Shown one piece after another: positions 45,632-54,077 of a stretch of 56,262 nucleotides of DNA (the stretch's first letter is position 1; each line of letters begins with the position of its first letter). Source of the stretch: DATGLE01 sp035294325 (GTDB lineage: Bacteria; Chloroflexota; Ktedonobacteria; Ktedonobacterales; Ktedonobacteraceae); the NCBI GenBank assembly GCA_035294325.1, contig DATGLE010000231.1, positions 1 through 56,262 on the forward strand, given 5' to 3'. The notes under the pieces are model-generated. The model saw only the letters and a list, made by a program, of their open reading frames with translations. It was not told the origin of the DNA and ran no database searches. Both the position numbers and the translations under genes were made by a program.

Positions 45632-46852
45632 ATGCTGATAACGAAAAAGATCAAACTCATGGTGAGTCCACAAGACGCAGCAACCCTGGAATTTATGCAA
45701 GGCAAATGCCGAGGGCTTTATAACTGGTGGGTGATACGCCTGCGCAACGGCGAGAAGTGGCCTGGATGGAGGGAGGCGAAGAAGACCTTACAGGAGAGCA
45801 AACGGCATGATCCTGAACTCTGCCAGGTCTATGGTAAGCTCTTGCAGGAGGTCTACTTTCGACTGGATAACGCGATGAAAGCCTTCAAGCGGCGCGTGAA
45901 GAACGGGGAGAAGCCTGGATTTCCGAGGGTGCGCCCGCGTCATTGCTTCTTTACGCTCTGCTATCCGGCCATGTACTTGCGCGTCGAGGGGAAGACGCTT
46001 ATCCTGCCAACAGCGGGAAGAGGGAGAAGTAAGCAGTACCCCGACATCCGGGCACTTCTCACCGAACAGCCGCCAGCGAACTTTCGAGAAGTTGCGATCA
46101 GTCGTGATACACATGGGAACTACTACGCCTCATTTGCGCATGACGTGGAAAAAGAGGAAACAGGCAAGCATGGAGGTATGCTTGCCCTTGATCTAGGCGT
46201 GAAGACACTGGCAACCGGTGTCAATGAGCAAGGTCGTTTGTACCATATTGGCGGGTTCAAGGGTGTCAGGTGGTATAATAAACAACTGGACCGTATCCGT
46301 TCCAAGCGGGACCGTTGCAAGAAGGGATCACGCCGCTATATTCACTTATCAAAGGTCTATAAGCGCGTTTCTGAAAAGAAGCGTAACAAACAACAGGACT
46401 GTCTGCACAAAGCGTCCCATCTCATCGCGCACCGACTGGTTGAGAGCACTGTGGTGATCGGTGAGCTTTCCCAACGGCAGATGGTCATGAACAAGCACGC
46501 GGAGCGTAATAAACACCTAAACAGAGCCATCTATAATGATTGGGGCCTCTACGGCTTTGTTCAAATGTTGCTCTATAAGTGCTTGCTTTATGGGAAAGAA
46601 TTAGTGATCTTAGATGAGCGCGATACGTCAAAAACCTGTAGCCAGTGCGGGCACAAGTGCAATATGCCCCTCTGGAAACGGACATATCGCTGTAGGAATT
46701 GTGGACTCATCATGGATCGTGACGAAAACAGCGCCGTCAATATTCTGATGAGGTTCCTTGCTCGGCTAGAGCCACACATGGAGCGGATCTCCATGCGGTG
46801 TACGGATGGTTTCACCGTAATCGATAATGTGTCTCCGCACGAGCACATTTAA
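45632..46852 (+). mobile_element. tnpB: Solitary TnpB (IS200/IS605 OrfB) RNA-guided nuclease
   Basis: 406-residue RuvC-type nuclease of the TnpB/Cas12-ancestor family. The RuvC catalytic residues are visible: Asp in MLALDLGVKTLATG (near 186), Glu in VVIGELSQR (near 276) and Asp in GLIMDRDENSAVNI (near 360). A four-Cys zinc finger (CSQCGH and CRNCG) lies between the last two. All key residues are intact, so it is probably active. No tnpA (Y1 transposase) is present, so mobility would need one in trans. Small hairpins cover its 3' end, and yggT starts 18 bases later. It interrupts the yggS-to-yggT run. Confidence 0.93.
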
Positions 46853-46860
46853 GAAAGGCA
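46700..46860 (+). ncRNA. Candidate omega RNA over the tnpB 3' end
   Basis: TnpB guide RNAs usually derive from the 3' part of tnpB and the element's right end. Here CATGGAG-N5-CTCCATG (46777-46795) and TACGG-N9-CCGTA (46801-46819) form stems in the last coding stretch. Boundaries are uncertain; the guide would begin just past the right end, near the yggT start. Confidence 0.35.
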
Positions 46861-46870
46861 GTAAGTAGAA

Positions 46871-47155
46871 ATGGATGCGCCCCCATTACCGGTACCGATT
46901 GTGAGCTGGATCACCATTTATGGTATCGGCTTCATCATCCTTGCTATGCTGGTACGCGCGATTGCGTCCTGGTTTCATATCGATGAGCGCTATGCCTTCA
47001 TTCGCTTTCTCGCGCGCCTCACCGATCCGTTCATCGAGCCGATACGCCGCATCGTGCGTCCTGTGGGTATCTTTGACTGGTCCTTCTTCATCGCCTGGTT
47101 TATGTTACAAACCTTGCAAATTCTGCTGCTCCAGGCGCTGCCCAGGGGTTGGTAA
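46871..47155 (+). CDS. yggT: YggT/YlmG-family membrane protein
   Basis: 94 residues with two membrane helices (about 13-35 and 66-88). The family core is FARLTDPFIEPIRRIV-like (here FLARLTDPFIEPIRRIVRPVG). YlmG/YggT proteins are implicated in envelope or division-site functions and sit beside ylmD and ylmE in Gram-positive genomes; the same partners are found 1.5-5 kb upstream here. A weak GAAAGG lies before the ATG. The gene starts 18 bases after the tnpB stop and may depend on readthrough from it. Confidence 0.9.
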   Translation: MDAPPLPVPIVSWITIYGIGFIILAMLVRAIASWFHIDERYAFIRFLARLTDPFIEPIRRIVRPVGIFDWSFFIAWFMLQTLQILLLQALPRGW

Positions 47156-47157
47156 AT

Positions 47158-47216
47158 AATACACAATATCAGACCGGCATATGGCTGCGCCATATGCCGG
47201 TCTGATATTGTGTATT
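47158..47216. repeat. Palindrome (28-bp perfect arms, TGC loop) between convergent genes
   Basis: Arms 47158-47185 and 47189-47216 are perfectly complementary, with the centre GGC-TGC-GCC. It lies 2 bases after the yggT stop and 5 bases from the end of the convergent kinase gene, a likely bidirectional terminator. T-tracts are absent. Confidence 0.85.
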
Positions 47217-47221
47217 CGTCT

Positions 47222-50023
47222 TTATACCAGGAACTTGCCCTCTATCTTGGGATCCATCTGGATATGGCCCTGCGGATCCACATTCAGCACCACCACCGCT
47301 TTATTGATCGGATCGCCATTCGCGTCAAAGGCGATCTGCCCGCTGACTCCCTGGATCGCATGCGCCCCCGTTATCTGTGTCAGCGCCTGCTGCACCTGAA
47401 CGGGAGTCGGCGCCGTCGTGCCGCCCGCCAGCGCGGTCTTGCTGGCGGTCAGCAGGGCCAGCATCGCATCATACGAGAGAATCACATTATAGTCGGCGCG
47501 CGTAAAGCCGTAGCCGGGATGCTTCCGATCTGGATCGAAGGCATTGGCATAATTGGTGAAAAAGTCGGGCTGCTTCGCGCTCAAGCCCAGGACTCCCCAC
47601 TCATCAGGATAGGCGAACGCGGTAAAGTGCAGGCGCGTGAAGCCGGCGCGCGCGCTCTGCGGATAGCCGCCCAGGCTGTAGAGCGCATCGCCTCCCAGCA
47701 CCTGCAAGTTGGGGAAGTTCGTGTTGCTGGGCAACTGCTCCAGGATCGCGCTGACATCATCGGAATAGCCCGCGAAGTAGAGCAGGTCGGGCGCGGGATT
47801 GCTGCTCAGCGCCTGTTGCAACGCGTTCGTCACCGACTGCTTGTCCCCGACGGTATAATTCACCGTCGTTGTCTGCCCGCCATCCGCCGTGAACTGCTGG
47901 ATGAAGCTCTGCGCAAGGCTCTGGCTATAGGAATCCGCCTGGTCCTCGAAGACCGCGACATTCTTCGCCTTGAGCACATCGTGGGCGTAGCTCGCTCCCG
48001 CTTTTGCCTGGCTCTTATCAGAGGGCGCCACGCGGAAGAAGTATGGTGAGATGCCCGACAGGGAATTGCTGGAGGCTGTCTGCGAGACCATCGGGATATG
48101 CGCGGCAGAGAGCACGCTGATCGCGTTCTGCGCATAGCCGCTATAGGGCCAGCCCATCACGCCAACGATGGTCTTATCAGCCTTCGCGGCCTCCACAACC
48201 TGGCGCGCTATCGTCGTCGCGTTGGTCGCATTGTTGCCAGCATTGGCGATGAGCAGGCGCACCTGCACGCCGCCGAGCAGCGCGCCATTGTTAGCATTAT
48301 ACTTTTTCTGCGCCACATAGGCACCTTGCAGGTCGTCGCGCCCTACGTTAGCGGCATTCGCCCCCGTTACCATTGTGCCCACGACAATCGTTACATAGGG
48401 ACTGCCGGAGGCAAGAACACGCTGATTCTCCAGGTAGATGAGCGCCTCGGCATCATTGCTCTCCTGCCCTAGCGCCGCACGCCACAACGACTGCGCGCCG
48501 CTGCTATCGCCTGCTTTGAGCTTCGCCGATGCCTGCTGCTTCAACGAGCCATCGGGGCGATTCGTATCGAAGGCGTAGCTTCCGTCGCTGATGCCGATAG
48601 ATTCGCCGTTGACCGTCGAGACGCCAATACCATTGGTTGTCGCGGGCAGTGGCGGCGGCGTAGGCGTGGCGGTGGCTACGGCGGTCCCACCGGTACTCCC
48701 CGTGCCGGTATTGCTTCTGAGGCGCGGGAGGACGAAAAAGGCGGCGCCGATGATGATAAGAACCACGAGCAGCAAGATGAAACTGGTCAGCATATAGTTA
48801 TTGCCGCCGCCCCGCTTCTGCGCGGGCGGCCTGCTATACATACCCGCCTGCTGCTGGCTCTGCCTCTGCGGCGCGTACTGCGGCTGAGGAGGCGGAGGCG
48901 GCGGCATGCGCCGTGGCTGACTCGCGGCGGCTACCGGCACACCCGGCTGCGGCGGCAGCGCTCTCATCGGGCCTGAAACGCCCAGTGTATAGCTGCTGGT
49001 ATCGCTCGGCGTCGCGAAACGCCGTGCCAGGATCTCGTCGATATCGCTCTTCATCGCAGCGGCCGTCTGGTAGCGTTTATTCACATCGATAGTGAGCGCG
49101 CGATTGAGCACGCGCTCTATGTCCGGCGAAAGCTTCGGATTCAGCGAGCGGGCCGCCGGGTAGGTGAATGGCGGGTAGTTGCGCGGATCGCGATTCGTGA
49201 GCAGGTGGTGCAGCGTCGCGGCCAGCGCATAGAGATCCGAGCGCCCATCAGCATTGCCCTGATACTGCTCGGGCGGCGCATAGCCGGGCGTGCCCAGCGC
49301 CGAGGTCTGCTTGCGTTTCACATTTTTCATTTCGTCGGCGCGCGCGATGCCAAAGTCTACCAGGTGCGCCCGCTTATCTTTACTGCCGACAATGATGTTC
49401 GCGGGCTTGATGTCACGATGCACAATCGGCGGCGTCTGGTGCTCCAGGTAGTCGAGAATATCAAGCACCTGGGAAGCATAGGTAAGTGCCTCACGCTCCG
49501 GCATCGGCTGATTGATGCGCTCCATGTGATCTTCCAGGTTCTCACCAGCCACATAGTCCTGGACCATGAAGTAGTGCGATCCCTCCTGAAAGCTATCGGT
49601 CACGCCCGGTATCAGCGGATGATCGAGATTCGCCAGCGTCGCTACCTCGCGCTCGAAGTTACGTACATCCTCCTGGCGCTGTTTGGGATCGGTATTATCG
49701 GAGATCAGCTCTTTAATAACCACTTTTTTGTTCGAGACGCGCGTATCGCGAGCCAGCACCGCCGCGCCCATACCGCCCTGGCCGAGCACCTTCTCCACTA
49801 CATAGCGGCCATTCTGTAAGGTAGCATTTGGCAGCAGCGTGCGCGCGCCGCCGCTGCCCCCGCTCGTCGTGGCTCCGCCGGTAGTCGTGCCCGTATTATA
49901 CGTGGTCGCGCTCACGCTTCCACTACTGCTTGAAGAGGGCGGTGCGGCGGCCAGGTAGCCACCGCAGTTGGTACAGAATGTCTCACCCGCCGCGTTATCA
50001 GTACCACAAAAAGGACATTTCAT
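47222..50023 (-). CDS. Receptor Ser/Thr kinase with zinc ribbon and periplasmic-binding-protein domain
   Basis: 933 residues. In order: zinc ribbon (Cys3, 6, 17, 20); Ser/Thr/Gly linker; Hanks-type kinase (about 74-335; GQGGMG, Lys104, HRDIKPAN, DFGIA, GTPGYAPPEQY); Pro/Gln-rich linker; one membrane helix (411-433); and an extracellular type I periplasmic-binding-protein domain of the branched-amino-acid class (VGRDDLQGAYVAQKKYN, VGVMGWPYSG, IPMVSQTASS, FFRVAPSDKS). All catalytic residues are present. Ligand binding outside is likely to control kinase activity inside. A close paralogue follows upstream on the same strand. Confidence 0.92.
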   Translation of the reverse strand: MKCPFCGTDNAAGETFCTNCGGYLAAAPPSSSSSGSVSATTYNTGTTTGGATTSGGSGGARTLLPNATLQNGRYVVEKVLGQGGMGAAVLARDTRVSNKKVVIKELISDNTDPKQRQEDVRNFEREVATLANLDHPLIPGVTDSFQEGSHYFMVQDYVAGENLEDHMERINQPMPEREALTYASQVLDILDYLEHQTPPIVHRDIKPANIIVGSKDKRAHLVDFGIARADEMKNVKRKQTSALGTPGYAPPEQYQGNADGRSDLYALAATLHHLLTNRDPRNYPPFTYPAARSLNPKLSPDIERVLNRALTIDVNKRYQTAAAMKSDIDEILARRFATPSDTSSYTLGVSGPMRALPPQPGVPVAAASQPRRMPPPPPPQPQYAPQRQSQQQAGMYSRPPAQKRGGGNNYMLTSFILLLVVLIIIGAAFFVLPRLRSNTGTGSTGGTAVATATPTPPPLPATTNGIGVSTVNGESIGISDGSYAFDTNRPDGSLKQQASAKLKAGDSSGAQSLWRAALGQESNDAEALIYLENQRVLASGSPYVTIVVGTMVTGANAANVGRDDLQGAYVAQKKYNANNGALLGGVQVRLLIANAGNNATNATTIARQVVEAAKADKTIVGVMGWPYSGYAQNAISVLSAAHIPMVSQTASSNSLSGISPYFFRVAPSDKSQAKAGASYAHDVLKAKNVAVFEDQADSYSQSLAQSFIQQFTADGGQTTTVNYTVGDKQSVTNALQQALSSNPAPDLLYFAGYSDDVSAILEQLPSNTNFPNLQVLGGDALYSLGGYPQSARAGFTRLHFTAFAYPDEWGVLGLSAKQPDFFTNYANAFDPDRKHPGYGFTRADYNVILSYDAMLALLTASKTALAGGTTAPTPVQVQQALTQITGAHAIQGVSGQIAFDANGDPINKAVVVLNVDPQGHIQMDPKIEGKFLV

Positions 50024-50118
50024 CTCTCTGCCTTATCTTTTCAACAATTGCTCTTATGAGTCCCACGCCTGTTTCCAAAGAGGATGCATGATACCTTGCA
50101 CCCGGGCGCCCGCCTCCT

Positions 50119-50171
50119 GGAGTGTATGTTGTGGGAAAAGCGCTGCGTGCATTTTTCCCAACATGCACTCC
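50119..50171. repeat. Imperfect palindrome with GC-rich tail
   Basis: GGAGTG-x-ATGTTG at the left (from 50119) pairs with its complement ending at 50171, with a 2-nt bulge, around GCGCTGCG. A GCGCGCCTGCGCCGCGC tail follows. It sits between the two kinase paralogues. The rest of 50024-50213 shows nothing else. Confidence 0.6.
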
Positions 50172-50213
50172 ATTCCCTGCGCGCCTGCGCCGCGCGAGTG
50201 GTTCTCCTCCTGC

Positions 50214-52979
50214 TTATACCAGGAAGTGTCCCTCTATATTCGGCTCCATCTTGATATGGCCCTGCGGATCAACACTTAGAATCACAATCGCCTTATTCAC
50301 CGGATCGCCACCTGTTCCGAACGCTATCTCGCCGCTAACTCCCTGAATAGCATTGGCGCCGTTTATCCTCTGTAACCCCTGCTGGAGATCCTGCGGTGTA
50401 ATATTCTTCTTACCAGGATTCGCGCTCAAAGCGATATTGCATCCTTTCAGCAGCGCAATCGTTGCGTCATAGGAGAGGATAGCATCATTATCCGCACGCG
50501 TAAAGCCATACGGTGTTCCCCTGTGCAGACGATTGGGATCAAAAGCGGCGGGATAGTTCGCAAAAAACGACGGCTCTCGCGCCGCCAGTCCCAGCACGCC
50601 CCATTCATCAGGATATGCGAATGCGGTAAAATGCAGGCGATGGAAGCCAACGCTCGCGCTGCTTGGATAGCCGTTCAGCTCATACAGCGCGTCGCCCCCC
50701 ATCACCGGCAGATTGCCCGGTGGCAGATTGACGAGCAGCGTGCTCACATCGCTGGCGTAGCCGGAAAAGTAGATGCAGTCGGGATTATGCCGCAATGCAT
50801 CCTGCAAAAGACCGGGAAGGGTCGCCGGTTTGCCCTCGGTATATTTCTCCGTCGCCACAATCGTATTGCCATCGGCCTGAAACTGCTGCATAAAGTCCTG
50901 CGCAAGACCCTGACTGTAAGGATCGGCGATATCCTCGAACACCGCGACATTCCTGGCATGCAAGACCTGCTCGACGTATTTCGCGCCGCTGATAGCCTCG
51001 GCTTTGTTAGAAGGCGCCACGCGGAAAAAGTACGGCGAGATGCCAGAGAGTAGATCGCTGGAAGCCGTTTGCGAAACCATCGGGATATGCGCCGCGCTGA
51101 GCACCTGAACCGCCTCTATCGCGCGCGAGCTATACGGCCAGCCCATCACCCCTACAAAGGTCGGATCGGCCTTTGCCAACTGCACGATCTGCCGTGCGAC
51201 CTGCTGCGCGTACTGCGCCTGGCTGCCGGAGCTGGCGACGAGGAGGCGCACCTTCAGTCCCCCGCTCAACTTGGCGCCATCGTTAAACTCTTTCTGCGCG
51301 ACATATGCGCCTTGCAGATCGTCGCGCCCTACACCAACGGAGCCGCTATCGCCGGAAAGCATCGTTCCGACAACCAGCGTGATATGCGGAAATGATACGA
51401 TGCGCTGGTCCTCCAGATAGATGAGGACCTCGGCATCGCTGCTATCTTCGGCATTAGCCTGATCCCACAGCGCCACGGCGCTGCTCACATTGCCCTGCCT
51501 GAAACTACTGGCCGCCTGCGTCTTCAAATTGCCATCGCTGCGGTTGGTATCAAAGGCAAAACTGCCATCGCTAATACCGATATTCTCACCATGTATGTTC
51601 GTTACGCCAATGCCGGTAGACGTTCCACCCCCGCCCGCGTCCTTATGCGATCCATTTGTACCGGTACGCGTACCACCAACATGAAAGGAACTATTCGTCA
51701 CAACATAGATGCCCGCTATGACGAGAGCCAGCGCCGCCAGCACGGCAACCGCAACATAACAGCCGGTCATGCCAGCAGGCTGCTTTTGCCGGGCCGGCCT
51801 CCTGTAGCCCCCAGGCTGATAGGGATAGGACGGCGTTACGGGCTGAGGAGGCGAATAGGGCGCCTGGCGGTTCGGCGGGGGCGGAACCAGGTATGGCGTC
51901 GCCGCCTGCGCAGAACTGACAATCGTTGATTGATGGGTCATGCTTGAAGCGGCAGGCGTATCCGCTCCATTGAGAGCGTTCAGCGTCCCTATCTGCCCGG
52001 AGGAGCCGAGGATGTAGCTGTTGAACACGTCAGTGACGCCGAAACGCCTGCGCAAAATATTATCGATATCCTGCTTCATCGCCGCCGCGCTCTGGTAGCG
52101 CTTGTTAATATCGCTGGTCAGAGCGCGTGCTAACACGCGCTCGATCTCCGGCGAAAGCTGCGGATTGAGCGTGCGCACAGGAGGATAGACGAATGGAGGA
52201 TGATTGCGCGGATCACGATTCGTCAGCAGGTGATGCAGGGTGGCAGCCAGCGCATACAGGTCGGAGCGGGGATCAGCGTTGCCCTGATATTGTTCGGGGG
52301 GCGCGTAGCCTGGCGTCCCCAGCGCCGAAGTCTGCCTGCGCTGAGCGTTGCGTACCACCTCGGCGCGCGCAATGCCAAAATCGACCAGGTGCGCCCGCCG
52401 CTCCTTCGCGCCGATGACGATGTTGGCCGGTTTGATGTCGCGATGGACGATAGGGGGCGTCTGCTGCGCCAGGTAATCAAGAACATCCAGTATTTCCGAC
52501 GCGTAAATCAGAGCCTCGCGCTCCTTCATCGGCTGGTTTGTGCGATCCAGGCGCTCTTCCAGGTTCTCACCCTCAACATACTCCTGCACCATATAGTAAC
52601 GCGTCCCCTCCTGAAAGTGGTCGGTTACATTTGGCACGAGTGGATGATCGATATGCGCCAGGGTTGCTACTTCGCGCTTGAAATTGCGCACGTCATCTTG
52701 AAGCCTGATAGGAGTGATCTGATCGGAGATCAGTTCCTTAATCACTACCGGCTTGCCATCCAGGCGAATATCCGTTGCGAGAAGGGCGGCGCCCATTCCT
52801 CCCTGACCAAGCACTTTCTTGATAATATAGCGGCCGCCTTGCAAGCGCGAGCCGGGCACGAGTGGATGAGATGCATTGCTGCCACCATCTGCCGCCGGGG
52901 CTGCATCAATGAGCTTGCCACAATTCCCACAGTAACGGACGCCCTCACGATTCACAGTTTTGCAGTAAGGACATTCCAT
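50214..52979 (-). CDS. Receptor Ser/Thr kinase with zinc ribbon and periplasmic-binding-protein domain (paralogue)
   Basis: About 921 residues, same architecture as the kinase at 47222: zinc ribbon with identical Cys spacing (3, 6, 17, 20), kinase (GQGGMG, HRDIKPAN, DFGIA, GTPGYAPPEQY), Pro-rich linker, one membrane helix (CYVAVAVLAALALVIAGIYV) and an extracellular binding domain (VGRDDLQGAYVAQKEFN, VGVMGWPYSS, IPMVSQTASS). The kinase half is more alike than the linkers, and the two are probably tandem duplicates with different ligands. ATG 52979 gives the zinc ribbon at the N-terminus; the frame opens at 53114. Confidence 0.91.
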   Translation of the reverse strand: MECPYCKTVNREGVRYCGNCGKLIDAAPAADGGSNASHPLVPGSRLQGGRYIIKKVLGQGGMGAALLATDIRLDGKPVVIKELISDQITPIRLQDDVRNFKREVATLAHIDHPLVPNVTDHFQEGTRYYMVQEYVEGENLEERLDRTNQPMKEREALIYASEILDVLDYLAQQTPPIVHRDIKPANIVIGAKERRAHLVDFGIARAEVVRNAQRRQTSALGTPGYAPPEQYQGNADPRSDLYALAATLHHLLTNRDPRNHPPFVYPPVRTLNPQLSPEIERVLARALTSDINKRYQSAAAMKQDIDNILRRRFGVTDVFNSYILGSSGQIGTLNALNGADTPAASSMTHQSTIVSSAQAATPYLVPPPPNRQAPYSPPQPVTPSYPYQPGGYRRPARQKQPAGMTGCYVAVAVLAALALVIAGIYVVTNSSFHVGGTRTGTNGSHKDAGGGGTSTGIGVTNIHGENIGISDGSFAFDTNRSDGNLKTQAASSFRQGNVSSAVALWDQANAEDSSDAEVLIYLEDQRIVSFPHITLVVGTMLSGDSGSVGVGRDDLQGAYVAQKEFNDGAKLSGGLKVRLLVASSGSQAQYAQQVARQIVQLAKADPTFVGVMGWPYSSRAIEAVQVLSAAHIPMVSQTASSDLLSGISPYFFRVAPSNKAEAISGAKYVEQVLHARNVAVFEDIADPYSQGLAQDFMQQFQADGNTIVATEKYTEGKPATLPGLLQDALRHNPDCIYFSGYASDVSTLLVNLPPGNLPVMGGDALYELNGYPSSASVGFHRLHFTAFAYPDEWGVLGLAAREPSFFANYPAAFDPNRLHRGTPYGFTRADNDAILSYDATIALLKGCNIALSANPGKKNITPQDLQQGLQRINGANAIQGVSGEIAFGTGGDPVNKAIVILSVDPQGHIKMEPNIEGHFLV

Positions 52980-53140
52980 GATCCGTGCCTGCCTTTGCAC
53001 CACATACAATAAAGGATGGCTTGCGCCTCTAGCTGTACCATCCCTGCGCGCAGAATAGCATAAAACGCTAGAGATGTCTATAATTACATACGCAACCACA
53101 GGGGAAAAGTTCAACAGAGGAAGCAGAGAAGCGCCAAAAA

Positions 53141-53211
53141 GAGCAGCGAGGAGCAGGCGGGATAGAACAATGCGCGGAATCGTCGCCTATCTCGTCTGCT
53201 CCTCGTCTCTT
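53141..53211. repeat. Imperfect palindrome (about 24-nt arms)
   Basis: Arms 53141-53164 and 53188-53211 share the core GAGGAGCAG/CTGCTCCTC with a few mismatches around a 23-nt centre. It lies 12 bases beyond the stop of the minus-strand gene ending at 53223. The rest of 52980-53140 holds no supported gene. Confidence 0.55.
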
Positions 53212-53222
53212 GTGAAGAGTAT

Positions 53223-53675
53223 CTATAGATGCTGGCAGCGCAGAGAGATAATCCCAGGAGCGAAGTGATTCGCTTTCTGCAAATACTCCTGCTCGTTCCC
53301 CTCAATCATCAGCTTGTGCATCACCACCACATCGCCATCGGGCAGTGGCTCGGCGGGCTGCAAGCAGAGCTCCATTACCGCACACCCCCGCTCGTAGACT
53401 TTGACCAGCCCACCGGAGCCGGGAATGCGATAGATGCGATTGTCTATAGAGGGACTCGCTACTTCGAGGTAGCCGAATTTGATAAGTTGCTGATACTGGT
53501 TCTCGGATAACATCTCACGCAGGAGCGCTTTGGCGCGGCTCTCGGCCGAGAGATGCTCACTGACCGACTCGCGTAACCGCCCTACCCCTCCATCGGGAGA
53601 TTGTGAGAGGTAGTAGATCGCCAGAAGGAGAAACAACAGCCAGATACCGAGAAATAAGCTCAGCGTCTCTAACAT
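53223..53675 (-). CDS. Small single-pass membrane protein of unknown function
   Basis: 150 residues: one N-terminal membrane helix (about 5-25), a basic helical stretch (ESRAKALLREMLSENQYQQLIKFGYL) and a C-terminal beta-rich domain (NRIYRIPGSGGLVKVYERG, LPDGDVVVMHKLMIEGNEQEYL). I cannot name a family. It follows the small Gly-Gly-ending gene by 15 bases on the same strand, so the two are almost certainly cotranscribed and probably act together. Confidence 0.75.
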   Translation of the reverse strand: MLETLSLFLGIWLLFLLLAIYYLSQSPDGGVGRLRESVSEHLSAESRAKALLREMLSENQYQQLIKFGYLEVASPSIDNRIYRIPGSGGLVKVYERGCAVMELCLQPAEPLPDGDVVVMHKLMIEGNEQEYLQKANHFAPGIISLRCQHL

Positions 53676-53690
53676 GGCTGCTTACTCTCC

Positions 53691-53936
53691 TCACCCGCCA
53701 ACGACGCGCGGTACCAGGACAATCTGCTCGGCGGTGCGATCAAACTTGTCGATGCGTTCCACAGGTTTTCCAGGCTCTACTCTGAAGGCTGTCGCTCCTT
53801 TCAAACGCTCTTCGTTGAAGATCCGCTCGGCCTCACGAATGGCCGCCAGAGCTTCAGGATCGTTCGTCTCAAGTTTCTTGGAGTCCCACATGATCCGGTC
53901 ATCACCGCGACGGGACATTACCCGTAGCATACCCAC
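53691..53936 (-). CDS. Small protein ending in Gly-Gly
   Basis: About 81 residues. A helical front (ALAAIREAERIFNEERLKG) leads to a short beta-rich tail (TAFRVEPGKPVERIDKF, then EQIVLVPRVVGG). The terminal strand plus Gly-Gly resembles the ends of ubiquitin-like/MoaD/ThiS proteins, but the preceding sequence is too short and helical for a full beta-grasp fold that I can recognise. GTG 53936 is chosen because AAGGAGG is 6 bases upstream; ATG 53930 is the alternative. It is the first gene of a pair with the membrane protein gene downstream. Confidence 0.65.
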   Translation of the reverse strand: MGMLRVMSRRGDDRIMWDSKKLETNDPEALAAIREAERIFNEERLKGATAFRVEPGKPVERIDKFDRTAEQIVLVPRVVGG

Positions 53937-54077
53937 AGTCTGCCTCCTTCTCCTGTACAAGCTTACATTACCGCGCTCTATTCCTGGCTGCCAAACCAGC
54001 AAGGAACATACTGAGATAATTTGAGCATAGCACGCATTCAGAGGTGCGTCAAGGGTAAGCATATAACAGTTTTTTTC

